DNA from: Schizochytrium sp. CCTCC M209059
Lineage: Eukaryota; Sar; Bigyra; Thraustochytrida; Thraustochytriidae
Reading direction: 5' to 3'
DNA length: 64,000 nt
Assembly: GCA_000818945.1 (NCBI GenBank)
Contig: KN805380.1
Coordinates: forward strand, 661,332 to 725,331
Shown here: in pieces, positions 9,135 through 18,948 of the stretch
Layout: each line of letters starts with the position of its first letter
How positions within the stretch are numbered: the first letter of the stretch is position 1
Notes under the pieces: generated by a model
The model's input: the letters and a program-made list of their open reading frames with translations, nothing else
What the model was told of the DNA's origin: nothing
Databases searched by the model: none
Program-made: the position numbers and the translations under genes

Positions 9135-12100
9135 ATGAGCGGCGCAGACGACTTCTTCAACGGTGAGGACGCGGGGGCGTCCTCGCTGGCGTCGAGGGCT
9201 GCTGCCACTGGGTCTCCACGATCTCTCATCTCTGCAGCAGCAAGTCTTGGCACACGCGGCGCATCGCCGCGCGCGCATGTTTCGCACGAGCGTCCGTCGC
9301 GTTTCGGGCGCGAAAAAATGGGCGAGCGCAGTTGGGAAGAGCTCCGCGAGCTCTCCTCGTCCTTGCTCCTGGACGAGAGCGGCGTTGATGACGGCGGGAT
9401 TGCCAATAGTTGCCTTGGCAAGATCTCCTTTACGGGCAAAAGCGATCTCAGCCACGACGATGACGCAATTGACACGTGGCCTTTAGACTCGAATCAGTCT
9501 CAGGGATCCGCAGTTGTGCGCTTACACCGATCAGGCAGCTTTACCGTATCAAGCCCTCGAAACGGAAAGCAAACGAGCTTTGTCGCTAGCGTAGAAACTG
9601 AAGAGACAAAGCACCGAGACGGAATGGCAAGTCTGGAAGGCGTCGGGTCTAATTGGCAATCGGCGCGCACGGTGACGAGCTTGCACCGAGCCTACATGCG
9701 CGTCGTCTCTGAGCAACACTCGCTCAAGGCCGCCCTGCATGCATCTGAGCGCCGCTGCGCCGACTTGTTGCGCGTCTCGCAAGATGCCGATGCCCAAAAT
9801 GCCGAAAACGAACGTATGCAGGCCCTTGCAAAGGAAGACCAAAGTCGCGCTCTCGATGCCGCGCAGAAGCGAATCGCGGAGCTCGAAGACGAGCTCAGGG
9901 CCGCCAGGTCTGCCAAGGCTGACCTTGTGCGCTGGAAGCAGGAGCATCTTGCTGTGGAGCAAGAGTCCCTTGACGCGCTTCGCGGCGCGCTCGATGAGAC
10001 GTCTGCCGAAAAGGCCGACATGGCGGTCTCTCTCGAAAAGGCAGCTGCACACCGATCTGAAATGGAGCAATCTCTCACAGAGCTCCGCGCGCTTTCGCAA
10101 TCGCAGCTGGAACTCATGGACCGCATCCGCGGCAGCGCGCCTACATTATTACAAGGAAGCTTGCGTCGCTGGTGCCGCGCGCGAATGCGCGCTGCTTGGA
10201 ATAGCTGGAGCGAGCATGTGGCGCAAGCGCAGCGTCGAGACCAGGTCGAGCGACTCGCCGAACTTGCTTTGCGCCGCCTGCGCCGTCGCTCGCTTGCAAA
10301 ATCCGTTCTGACATGGCGCGCGGCCGCGCAGGAAGCGCGGCGTTGTAACAATCTCAGAGAGAGTATTCTGTTCCGTATGCGCCACCGCGCGCTCGCAACG
10401 TCGGTGTCAGCATGGAAAGACCATGTTGGGCGCCAACGCATTGTTCGAAGCGTGCTGAGACGAGTCGCCGCCCTTGTGCTAAATCGCGCCCTGGCCAGAG
10501 CATTTTGGACGTGGCAACGAGAGGCGGCACAGCGATCCACTCTCGAACAAATCTCGACATTGAGGGTCACGCACGGTGCCGAGATGTCGCGCAAGCACGA
10601 AAGTATGCTCGCTCTCGCGGACAAGTGTGTGGCGCAGTGGCAGGGCGATTTTCTCCGCCTTGTGCTCGTACAGTGGCGAGAGAACGCTGCCGCGGCGCGC
10701 TCCTTTCGCCGCCGGCGCATCTTTACGCTGTGGCGCGAAAAAGTGGCAACGCAGACGCGGGAACGGCGCATCATGGAGCGCGCTGTCTCTCGTATTTTGA
10801 ACCGTCGCATGGCCAGCGCTTTCGCCTCATGGAATAACAACGTGCAGAGCCGCCTCGCATACAAGGCCAAAGTAGGTCGTTTCTTAGGTCGCATGCGAAA
10901 TGCCCAGCTCTCGCGTCTCTTTATGCACTGGGCCTCCTTCGCACAATCAAGTATCGAGAAGAAGAAGCGTGCGCGGGCCATCATGAACCTTCTCCGACAC
11001 GACGAGCTGGCGGCGCGCTTTCACGCTTGGGCCTCCGAGGTTGCCTCTCGTCGCGAAGCACGAATCGATGACACAAACACTCGGCGGAGAGAGGCCAATC
11101 TTTTGGCAAAATACAGCGCACGCTGGCGCAACCGCGCTGTCGCACGCGTCTTCTCCACGTGGGCAGAGATTGCGTTCAATCGAAAGTTCCTCCGTCGATT
11201 CATGCAACGCATGCTGCGCGCAGTTCTGCAAAAGGAGCTCTTTTCGGCGTTTTCCAGATGGCGATCCATTATACACGAAGATATCACCATGAGGTTATCG
11301 CGTCTTGAAAGCGCGCTTGCGGCTTCGCAGAGGGAACTCGCCGTCTTTCGCGATCAAGCTGGCGCAGAGCTTGTAAACCTTGCTGCGCGGACGTCACGCG
11401 AGCGCGAAATACACATTGCTCACGTCATTGGTCTTATGCGGAATCGTCAGCTTGCGCGTGTCTTCTCGCGCTTCAAGACGAACGTGCAAGTTCTCGTGCA
11501 CCAGCGCAAGGTGCTCGGTGGTTTTGTCGAAAAGTGGAGGAACCGGCGCGCCTTCCAGGCACTCTTGGCCTGGCGTTCCTTGGTCTCGAGGCGCAGATTC
11601 CTTCGCAAGATTCTGGAGTCCGCTTTGAAGAGCAAGGCGCAGGTGCTCATGTCGTCAGGGTTTCGCGTGTGGCACAATTATGCGTCAGCCGGTCACTTGA
11701 TCCACGAGTTGCAGGAACAAGTTAGCGAACTCACTGCAGAACGCGATGCCCTGTCTGCCCGCTACGAGGCCGATGTTCACCGCTTTCAAGCGCAGCGCAA
11801 CGACGTATGCCGGCGACTCGCCGAAAAGCTTTCGACTGCGTCAGATGCGAAAATTTTGCAAAGGTCCTTTGCCGCGCTTCGTGCAAATGCTGAGCGCGCC
11901 CGTCACGACCGCATCGTCTTGCAGCGCTTCTCGCAGCGCTGGCGCAACCAGACTGCTTCGCGAGCATTTCTAGCCTGGGCTGCCCACGCTCAAGAAAACA
12001 AGCGAAATCGCAACATCGTGCAGCGCTTTGTGGCGCAAATGCAACGGGGTAATCTCGCCGCAGCCTTTCGTGCCTGGCGGGCCGCGGCGCAAGAACGCAG

Positions 12101-15038
12101 GGCCAACCGCGCCAAGGTGCTAATGTTCTTCCGTCGCCAGGAACAGCAAACCTTCTGGCGATGCTTTGAAATGTGGAAAAGGCATGCTCGCGAGAGCGCT
12201 CTCGTAAAAGAGCGCGCACAACGCGTCTTGCTCGCTCTCACTCGCGACGACCTCCAAAACCGTTTCGATCAGTGGGCGCTCTATGTTCAAGACGTCAAGG
12301 AGGCAAAGGAAGAGCTTTACAAGTCAGAACAAGTTGTTGAGCGTGTTGTGGGTCGCATGCGCAAAAGTGCAGCAAGCAGGGCCTTCCGCACGTGGTACGA
12401 ATACACTTCTGAACGTCGCCTTCGACGCGAGCGGGTTGTGCACTTTGTGCAACGGTGGCGAATGCAGAGCGTCGCGCGAGCCTTTGACGCTTGGCTCGAA
12501 AACGCGCGCGACCGCCAGCGCCTTCGCGCGCTCACGTGGAAGTGCCTTGTCCGTCTTGATTCGAAAATGCTGTTCGCAGCCTTTCGCAAGTGGGCCTCCT
12601 TCGCCCAGCGCGCTCTCGCTGAGACAATGCAGGCCTATGCGGACGAAGTCGCGACGCTGCGTGCTCAGCTAGGTCAAGCCGAATGGGATCGAGAAGCGAT
12701 TGAGGCATCCCTCGGCGACCAAGTTCGTGTGCTTGTCGCGCATCGGGATCGTATTCGCGAGAAACATGCAGATTCCGTCGTATGGTCCTGGCGAAACCAG
12801 CTTCTACTCAAGATCGTGCAACAATGGCGAACCGTGGCCGCAGAGACCCGCCGAAAGAGACGCCTGCTCGCTCAGTTTGTGACGCGAAGTGTCAATGCTT
12901 TAAAGTCGCGTGCTTTTAGCGGTTGGGCTTTGCGTGCCCAAGAGCGAAAACGAAGGCGTCTGCTCGTTCTCCGCAGCGTGCAAAAGGCCCGCGAGCGGAC
13001 TTTGGCGCGGTCTTTTGCCTCACTTTCCGCGGCTGTAAGTGCACGCAAAACGCGCGAGCAAGCCGTGGAGCGCATGGTTCGCCTTGCGCGTAGACTCTTG
13101 CAACATCGTGTGGCAAGAGCATGGCGAAAGTGGCTCTTGGTTTATGGAAATGTTGCAGCGGACGCTCTCGAGACTTACAGCGCTTCGATGTCATTCATGC
13201 GCGACCGCTGCGTGCATGCATCTATAGTCACCTGGCAAAAAATGGCAATGGCCAAGGCCTTTACCGCGTGGCGAACGAATGCGGACGGTCGCAAGGCGCA
13301 ACGTCGACGAGTCGCGACTTTTCTGTATCGATGGCGAAACATGCGTGCTGCCGCGGCCTGGAGAGGGTGGGTCTCGTTCTGTCGCGAGCAACGAGAAAAG
13401 AGAGACCGTGTCCGGGCCTTGGTGCTGCGCTGGCGCAAGCAGTCCCTGGCACTCGGCTTGCGAACCTGGATTCATGCCACAGACATGCTCCTGGTCATTC
13501 GCCTTCGAGAAAGCGCGGAAGAGAGCCTAGTTCTCGCTTGCTGGCAAAAGGGGCGAATTTCCACGCTGTCGCGCGCTTTTCGCGCGTGGCTTCGTCTTGC
13601 CAAGGCCCGTTTGGCCAGAATCCGAGCAACAAAAACTTTGCTCGTCTCTGCAAAGCGCATGCACGAGAGAGCACTCCTGGCTGCAATGAACAAATGGAAA
13701 CAAGTCACGCTCACTCGATATGCCGAGGCTTATCATTTGCAAGAGCGCCATGGTGTCATGGCCGCCATGCAATCAGGACTTATACAAATCGTTTGCAACG
13801 CAGTCATCTTTCCCTCCTTGCAAGCTATCAGCACGGACTCGCTTGGAGAAGAGAGTCAAGCGCATACAACTGCAATTCTTCGCAATGAGCCCTCGCTCGT
13901 TGATCCATCGCAACGATTGGTTGGCGGCTCGTTTAGCGCGTGCGGCGTGGTTTGGGGTGTTGTCATGCAAGCCATGGGAAGCGCATCGCATCATCTTTTT
14001 ACCTCAGACTCTCTTCAAGTCTTTGAGGTCGCAAATGATGTTCTTATTCAGTACGACCCTCAGGGCACTCCAGCCAGGTCGTTCCCGGCCGGTTCGAGTC
14101 TTTCTGCATACACAATTCGTCTTGGTCAAACTGTTGCTGTTACCGACGCCTCGCTCGACGCTCGGTTTAATCCTGAGATCGATGCGCCATACCTTCGTAT
14201 GCGTGCTGGACTGTTCTCCGTGAGTCCAGGTCAAACGGGGGTGCCTGGAGCGATTGGGATGAACGTGGATCATGTCAATGGAAGAGGATCCACTGCATCG
14301 AGGGATGCTCAACGATCGAGTCCCTTCCGGCCGATGTCCTCGCCTGGCAGTCATAGTTTCGCCGCTGGAAAGGGTCATGACCTCCCTTCGGCGGCATTCG
14401 TTTGCGTACCAATTTTCAACCAAGAAGAGCAAGTCATTGGCATCATCCAAGCGAGTCGCACGTCGCGAAGCTGTCTTGGCGCCGAGGGATGCATTCCAGA
14501 TGAGCATTATCTCGATGCCTGCATCGGAGTTCTCAGCGTGGCAGCCGATTCAATATCGGTGCTTTTGCAGTGGGCGCACGCACTTGCGCATCGGCAGGAC
14601 CAGATCGAGTGTTTGCGCGATGAAGCAGATGGCCTCAAGCATGATCTTTTGGCCGCCCGACGTGCCAAGTTGGAACTGAAAAACCATCTCGATCAAATGG
14701 CGAATGAGTCTACCTTTTCCACCTCGCACCTTGCCAAACGCCTTCGTGCGGCGCAGCGCAAAATAGACCAGCTGCAAACACGATCCGTTTCCGTTGCACG
14801 CATTGAGTCCGACGTCAAGCGTCTCCTCAACGAGTACGATTCTGTTGTGGAGCGATCCGCGACGGCGCCTGCGGATCGGCGCGATTTCACGACAGGTCTT
14901 TCTGCTGCATCTCGTGAAACGAGCAGTAGTAGAGGTCATAGAACTGCAACTGCCACTGGAAGGACGGACATTGAGCTTGAACAGCTCGAGGCGGATCAGC
15001 GAGCTCTTCTGGAAAGCTTCCCTTCGCTCATGCATTAG
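9135..15038 (+). CDS. SFI1-repeat (centrin-binding) protein with C-terminal GAF-like domain
   Basis: A 1967-aa uninterrupted frame. Residues 180-335 form a coiled coil. Residues 340-1535 are a long series of degenerate 30-40 residue helical repeats of the form 'R-x3-AF-x2-W ... RWRNR', the signature of Sfi1, whose Trp-containing repeats bind centrin along a rod at centriole or basal-body linkers. Further coiled-coil stretches interrupt the series near residues 715-745, 855-890 and 1160-1215. Residues 1600-1775 look like a GAF domain: 'SSLSAYTIRLGQTVAVTDAS' then 'AFVCVPIFNQEEQVIGIIQAS', the usual order of the GAF small-molecule pocket. A last coiled coil covers residues 1818-1860. Centrin binding and basal-body location are inferred from the repeats; the GAF ligand is unknown. 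The ATG at 9135 is the first in frame and sits in GGTCATGAG. Confidence 0.88.
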   Translation: MSGADDFFNGEDAGASSLASRAAATGSPRSLISAAASLGTRGASPRAHVSHERPSRFGREKMGERSWEELRELSSSLLLDESGVDDGGIANSCLGKISFTGKSDLSHDDDAIDTWPLDSNQSQGSAVVRLHRSGSFTVSSPRNGKQTSFVASVETEETKHRDGMASLEGVGSNWQSARTVTSLHRAYMRVVSEQHSLKAALHASERRCADLLRVSQDADAQNAENERMQALAKEDQSRALDAAQKRIAELEDELRAARSAKADLVRWKQEHLAVEQESLDALRGALDETSAEKADMAVSLEKAAAHRSEMEQSLTELRALSQSQLELMDRIRGSAPTLLQGSLRRWCRARMRAAWNSWSEHVAQAQRRDQVERLAELALRRLRRRSLAKSVLTWRAAAQEARRCNNLRESILFRMRHRALATSVSAWKDHVGRQRIVRSVLRRVAALVLNRALARAFWTWQREAAQRSTLEQISTLRVTHGAEMSRKHESMLALADKCVAQWQGDFLRLVLVQWRENAAAARSFRRRRIFTLWREKVATQTRERRIMERAVSRILNRRMASAFASWNNNVQSRLAYKAKVGRFLGRMRNAQLSRLFMHWASFAQSSIEKKKRARAIMNLLRHDELAARFHAWASEVASRREARIDDTNTRRREANLLAKYSARWRNRAVARVFSTWAEIAFNRKFLRRFMQRMLRAVLQKELFSAFSRWRSIIHEDITMRLSRLESALAASQRELAVFRDQAGAELVNLAARTSREREIHIAHVIGLMRNRQLARVFSRFKTNVQVLVHQRKVLGGFVEKWRNRRAFQALLAWRSLVSRRRFLRKILESALKSKAQVLMSSGFRVWHNYASAGHLIHELQEQVSELTAERDALSARYEADVHRFQAQRNDVCRRLAEKLSTASDAKILQRSFAALRANAERARHDRIVLQRFSQRWRNQTASRAFLAWAAHAQENKRNRNIVQRFVAQMQRGNLAAAFRAWRAAAQERRANRAKVLMFFRRQEQQTFWRCFEMWKRHARESALVKERAQRVLLALTRDDLQNRFDQWALYVQDVKEAKEELYKSEQVVERVVGRMRKSAASRAFRTWYEYTSERRLRRERVVHFVQRWRMQSVARAFDAWLENARDRQRLRALTWKCLVRLDSKMLFAAFRKWASFAQRALAETMQAYADEVATLRAQLGQAEWDREAIEASLGDQVRVLVAHRDRIREKHADSVVWSWRNQLLLKIVQQWRTVAAETRRKRRLLAQFVTRSVNALKSRAFSGWALRAQERKRRRLLVLRSVQKARERTLARSFASLSAAVSARKTREQAVERMVRLARRLLQHRVARAWRKWLLVYGNVAADALETYSASMSFMRDRCVHASIVTWQKMAMAKAFTAWRTNADGRKAQRRRVATFLYRWRNMRAAAAWRGWVSFCREQREKRDRVRALVLRWRKQSLALGLRTWIHATDMLLVIRLRESAEESLVLACWQKGRISTLSRAFRAWLRLAKARLARIRATKTLLVSAKRMHERALLAAMNKWKQVTLTRYAEAYHLQERHGVMAAMQSGLIQIVCNAVIFPSLQAISTDSLGEESQAHTTAILRNEPSLVDPSQRLVGGSFSACGVVWGVVMQAMGSASHHLFTSDSLQVFEVANDVLIQYDPQGTPARSFPAGSSLSAYTIRLGQTVAVTDASLDARFNPEIDAPYLRMRAGLFSVSPGQTGVPGAIGMNVDHVNGRGSTASRDAQRSSPFRPMSSPGSHSFAAGKGHDLPSAAFVCVPIFNQEEQVIGIIQASRTSRSCLGAEGCIPDEHYLDACIGVLSVAADSISVLLQWAHALAHRQDQIECLRDEADGLKHDLLAARRAKLELKNHLDQMANESTFSTSHLAKRLRAAQRKIDQLQTRSVSVARIESDVKRLLNEYDSVVERSATAPADRRDFTTGLSAASRETSSSRGHRTATATGRTDIELEQLEADQRALLESFPSLMH

Positions 15039-15157
15039 GCTCGACTTGGGGACGTCCTTCTTTCCTTCGTTTATTTGCTTTTTTCGTAAACGTTGACACT
15101 TTTGTGCTAACTTTTGCTTTGCTTCAATTAAAATTATTACGTTATTGGCATTGGCCT
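15039..15157. other. Short convergent 3' gap
   Basis: Only 119 bases separate the stops of two convergent genes. The gap is AT-rich compared with the coding DNA (for example CAATTAAAATTATTAC at 15124-15139) and probably supplies 3' end signals for both transcripts, which likely overlap. Confidence 0.4.
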
Positions 15158-18100
15158 CTAGTGTTCATTCTCGTTTGATTCCACCCACATCTGTTGCGCT
15201 TCGTCCCAAATCCAGCCCTGCGCCGCCGCCTCGCCTGCATCAAAGTTTTCGTACTCCCACTGGCCTTGGTGAATCGTATCGTTCGCAGCGTCAGATTCTT
15301 CTTGTTCTATTTGCATCGTCGTGCCATGCTCATGGCTGTTTTCAAATGCGGCATGCTGAACGTATTCACCCGTGTACTCATCGTAGTAACCTGTTTGTTC
15401 GTCCGGATATTCTACCCCTGTCGTATGCGCGGTGTACCCGGCATCAGCAGCGGCGCTCTCATAATAATCGTCATGCATTTCTTGGTGTGCAACAACCGCC
15501 GCGTCTTCATCGTAGAATGCAGAATAGTCCTGCGTGGGCTCAGTTTGCTGCACTTCATAATATTGACCCTCTGCTTGGTATTGATCGTATGCATTATGAT
15601 CATACTCAACAGCGTCTGCGTGCTCTGCGTCGTAGTTGTCATAATGTGCAAAGTCTTGATGCTGGTGCTGGTGGTGGTCATATTGTTCGCCATACGCATT
15701 GTCATATCCTGCTTGTTCTTGCTGTACTGCATGGATCTGGCTCTGTGTTAAATTCCCCTCTTGGTATTGATCGTACGCATTGTAGTCATACTCGGCTGCA
15801 TCTGCGTGCTCTGCATGCTCCGCATAGTAGTTGTCATAAGGTGTGATTTCCTGGTACTGGTGTTCGCGATAGTGTTCGTCAGTGCAAGCATTGTCACAAG
15901 TTGCTTGTCCTTCAAAATAAGGTGTTTCGTGACCAGCGTAGTACTTGGTGTGCTCCTCGTCGTATCCATCACCATCAACGCCTTGGTGCGCTGCATACTG
16001 ATCCTGTGCCACTTCGTATTCAGCATATGCACCTGGTTCGTTCGCATCAAACTCGAATGAAGCATACTTTTCTCCTTCCTGTTGTTGCTCCCCTTGTCCA
16101 TATGCCCCCTCAAAGTACTCATTGTACATATCGCCGCTCGTGTTATTCCTCATAGTCGAGTCATCGTGCTGAGCATATTCGTCATGGACGGTTTCGCTCG
16201 CTGCTGCGTGTTCATAGTACTCGTGAGAATCTTTACCTGATCTTGGATCAAGCGCGTACTCTCCAGACGCCGATATGGAAAGGTCCTGCGCTTGCGGTTG
16301 GAGTTCGCGGGCAATTTTGTGCTGCTCAAACTTGATGGCGTACATTTCTCTTGTGCGCAACTGTAATGCCATCGCATCCTCTTCACCCATGAGAAGCATT
16401 TCGGCTTGAATTCTCTTTTGTTCGCGAAGGATGTCACGGTTCTCACAGCGACGGAGGTACTCCTCTTGTTGAAGAAGGAATTGACGACGCAAATCCTTTG
16501 GCATCCTCTTGATTGCCTTTCGAACACCTTCCTTGTCTTCATTTGTCATATAGTGACGCTCCTCGCGGAGCTTGCGTTGTTCATCATCTCGAACCAGAGA
16601 AGCAAGAGCATCTTCCACCTCCATGATTTTGCAGTTCTTGACTCGCTGGGCCTCTTGTGCACGGTCGGCCTCGAGTCTGTCGATGGTGACAAGCACACCA
16701 TTTTGCAAGACATCTTCGAGAAATATTTGGCTGGAATATTCACGAGCCTCAATAACAAAGATGATAGCGTCGAGCGAAGAAGTCACCTCATGCCGAATAC
16801 GGCGTTCTTCTCGCTCGCGTGCTGCGCGCTCGCGGTCAAGTTTCTCCTGCAAAGCTTTGGCTTTCTCGGCGTCCACAGCAGCGAGTTTGGCGACTGCCAG
16901 TGCCTCCTCCTCAAGATCAGGAGGCTGCTCCTCGGCGAGATCGACAGCGAGTTGAGACAATACAACCTGACCGCCTTTGCTGAGCAAGCGCTCAAGATCT
17001 CGTTGACAGCGCGTGCGTTCAGCCTTGGCAGTCGATTCGAGCCTGAGTGCGAGAAGCTTTTCCTCGACGCTTCGGTCTTTGTCAAGCCGAATGTGAGCGC
17101 AGTAGAGCTCTGCGTCACGATGACGGACTTTTATATTCTCATTTGATGTCCTTCTATTCAGTTCGGACCGCAAGAGTTCTTGCGCTGCTTGGGGCGCTCT
17201 TTTGATTGAGATGGGAAGAGAGCGTACGAGACCCTCATGGTCCACACGCTTCAACACCGCGTTTACAATGGCCTTGGTTTCGGAATCAATTCGTTCGTAC
17301 CGCGTCTCTAGAATCAGCGGCGCAGGAGTAGCTTCCGTCGCGGCGCGGCAAAGCGCCACGAGAGCACCTCGACGAATAGCCTCGCGCTTGACAAATTGAC
17401 TCGTGGACTCGAGTGAGAGCGATTCTAATGCTCGGACGGCAAGCTGCCTGCATTTTGCACGCGGCCAGCGAAAGAGTGCATCTCTTTTTTCGCAAACTTG
17501 TCCGTGATTGGCAAGCTCAATTAGGATCTCAAAGACACCAGGAACGTGCACAAAGATCTCTTGTTGGTTCGAGCGAAGTGCAAGTTCAAACATGTGCTCA
17601 CAAGCCTTAAGTCTCCTTTGCGGTGTCGCCCCTCGTCGTGCCTCAATCTCACAATCGACAAGCAGCTCGTGCTCAAAGGTAGGCGGACGTTTTGCCGTGG
17701 AGAAGGGCTTTGTTGGCATTTGCGAAGGTTTGGCAGACAGAATTGAAGTCGTGCGTGAGCGTGGCGGCGGCGAGTCTGACGTTTTTCTTGCTGGGAGTGC
17801 GGGGTTCTTCTTCACCTGACGGGCTGCCCTGTGGCACGCGGTAATGAAATTATTCATTGCAGCTTCTTGCTGTCTCGTCTCCAAGGTACGAATCGCTTCG
17901 GTGGACAGTTCAGAAACCAGAACTTGAGGAAGACGCAAAAGTTTCTCTGGTTTTAAAGAGGTCTTTGACTGCACATTTTGCGCAGGAATGGTCAACATTG
18001 CGCGCTGCAAAGTATGCGCGAAAGTTTTGGAAGAGCGCACTGTCTGTGTAGGTTTGCCACGTTTCTTGGAAACCTCGGAGCGGCGCGCTTGCCAAGAAGG

Positions 18101-18265
18101 CAGTGCCGGCCTCTCACAGAGCAACGCGTCCTTTGGGAAATGCTCTTTACCTGGCCGCTGCGGGTCAACATTCAATATAACATCATTGCGATGACGCCAT
18201 TGAGCAGGCACACCGATCTCTTCGCGTGGGCCGGGTCTTCGCCTACGCTCGGGTCGCGCAGACAT
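15158..18265 (-). CDS. Coiled-coil protein with Tyr/His/Asp-rich repetitive tail
   Basis: Function not recognised. I start it at the ATG at 18265 (MSARPERRR); the frame is open further back but without an ATG. The protein is 1035 aa. Residues 1-200 are basic and disordered. Residues 200-370 look alpha-helical and faintly armadillo-like ('AIRRGALVALCRAATEA', 'ETKAIVNAVLKRV'). Residues 385-680 are strongly charged helix or coiled coil ('EKLDRERAAREREERRIRHE'). From about residue 700 to the end the composition switches to Asp, Glu, Tyr, His, Gln and Ala with two clear imperfect copies of a unit containing 'AEYDYNAYDQYQ' and 'VEYDHNAYDQYQ'. The chain closes with 'AQGWIWDEAQQMWVESNE', a Trp-rich acidic end. 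The tail resembles prion-like or phase-separating sequences; that is inference. Confidence 0.75.
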   Translation of the reverse strand: MSARPERRRRPGPREEIGVPAQWRHRNDVILNVDPQRPGKEHFPKDALLCERPALPSWQARRSEVSKKRGKPTQTVRSSKTFAHTLQRAMLTIPAQNVQSKTSLKPEKLLRLPQVLVSELSTEAIRTLETRQQEAAMNNFITACHRAARQVKKNPALPARKTSDSPPPRSRTTSILSAKPSQMPTKPFSTAKRPPTFEHELLVDCEIEARRGATPQRRLKACEHMFELALRSNQQEIFVHVPGVFEILIELANHGQVCEKRDALFRWPRAKCRQLAVRALESLSLESTSQFVKREAIRRGALVALCRAATEATPAPLILETRYERIDSETKAIVNAVLKRVDHEGLVRSLPISIKRAPQAAQELLRSELNRRTSNENIKVRHRDAELYCAHIRLDKDRSVEEKLLALRLESTAKAERTRCQRDLERLLSKGGQVVLSQLAVDLAEEQPPDLEEEALAVAKLAAVDAEKAKALQEKLDRERAAREREERRIRHEVTSSLDAIIFVIEAREYSSQIFLEDVLQNGVLVTIDRLEADRAQEAQRVKNCKIMEVEDALASLVRDDEQRKLREERHYMTNEDKEGVRKAIKRMPKDLRRQFLLQQEEYLRRCENRDILREQKRIQAEMLLMGEEDAMALQLRTREMYAIKFEQHKIARELQPQAQDLSISASGEYALDPRSGKDSHEYYEHAAASETVHDEYAQHDDSTMRNNTSGDMYNEYFEGAYGQGEQQQEGEKYASFEFDANEPGAYAEYEVAQDQYAAHQGVDGDGYDEEHTKYYAGHETPYFEGQATCDNACTDEHYREHQYQEITPYDNYYAEHAEHADAAEYDYNAYDQYQEGNLTQSQIHAVQQEQAGYDNAYGEQYDHHQHQHQDFAHYDNYDAEHADAVEYDHNAYDQYQAEGQYYEVQQTEPTQDYSAFYDEDAAVVAHQEMHDDYYESAAADAGYTAHTTGVEYPDEQTGYYDEYTGEYVQHAAFENSHEHGTTMQIEQEESDAANDTIHQGQWEYENFDAGEAAAQGWIWDEAQQMWVESNENEH
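15560..15850 (-). repeat. Imperfect repeat unit in coding sequence (YNAYDQYQ unit)
   Basis: Two related segments encode the same order of residues: a 'NYYAEHAEHADAAEYDYNAY' type copy around 15770-15835 and a 'NYDAEHADAVEYDHNAYDQY' copy around 15575-15640. The DNA copies share words such as TTGGTATTGATCGTA(C/T)GCATT on the plus strand (about 15578 and 15762). This points to internal duplication of the tail. Confidence 0.7.
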
Positions 18266-18948
18266 TGTCGAGAGCGATGAGTCTGCGCCGCGTCCGTCAA
18301 GGTTCTTCTCCTTCACGTTTTCAGCCCCGGGACATACGATTGCCTTTCGACTGCGCAAGCAAAGCTGATCTCCGCGAGGGAGCAGCAGCGGTCACCACCT
18401 CGCCTTGTTCTCGTCTCCGTTGCAGTCTTGCTCAGGCTTGAGCGAAGGCGCGCCCGCGCCGAGTATGTTGTATTATGCTGTGCTTTCGTTTTGGTTAAAA
18501 GGGGTGTGTACTCTTCACAACGCGGACCGCCTAGGAGGCTTACTAGTCACTGTATGATGTGGGTCTGAGGTTCTGTTCTGTGCTTGACATGGATCAGCGG
18601 CATCGCTTTACTTCTTATGTCTCCCGAGTGCTTTCCAAACCAATTATAATATATCGCGGGGAACTTGCCGCGGCTTCTTTTCAAGTGTACAAGAGAAGAG
18701 AAAACGAGTCAAAGGATGCAAGGTCTATCTAAAAGGATTTTCGCTTGTTCTGTTTTTCGGGGAGTATGAAGGCAATTGAAAGATGTTTTTTCGCGACGCT
18801 TCAGACTCTGCTTTGTGTTCATCTTGAATGAATTTTCGCTTGACCTCACCTTACTGAGAGAAAGGAATGGCCTCCAGGTTGAACGGTGCGCGGCATGAAC
18901 GTTCAGCATTGGACGAAGACCAAGAGAAATGGACCAAGGCAAAGTAGT
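18266..18948. promoter_or_regulatory. Gap between two minus-strand genes; promoter of the coiled-coil gene
   Basis: This 683-base gap should hold the leader of the gene starting at 18265 and the 3' end of the phosphotransferase gene. CCTAGGAGGCTTACTAGTCACTG at 18530-18552 (two blocks, CCTAGG and ACTAGT) is another copy of the recurring gap motif, 265 bases upstream of the ATG. No gene seen. Confidence 0.35.

Noticed and set aside
9692..10984. 430-aa minus-strand frame inside the SFI1-repeat gene
   Set aside because: Arg/Ser/Cys-rich shadow of the Arg/Ala/Trp-rich repeat coding strand, with no start context or similarity.
14091..14101. GGTTCGAGTC as a tRNA B box
   Set aside because: It lies within the coding sequence of the SFI1-repeat protein, with no cloverleaf around it.
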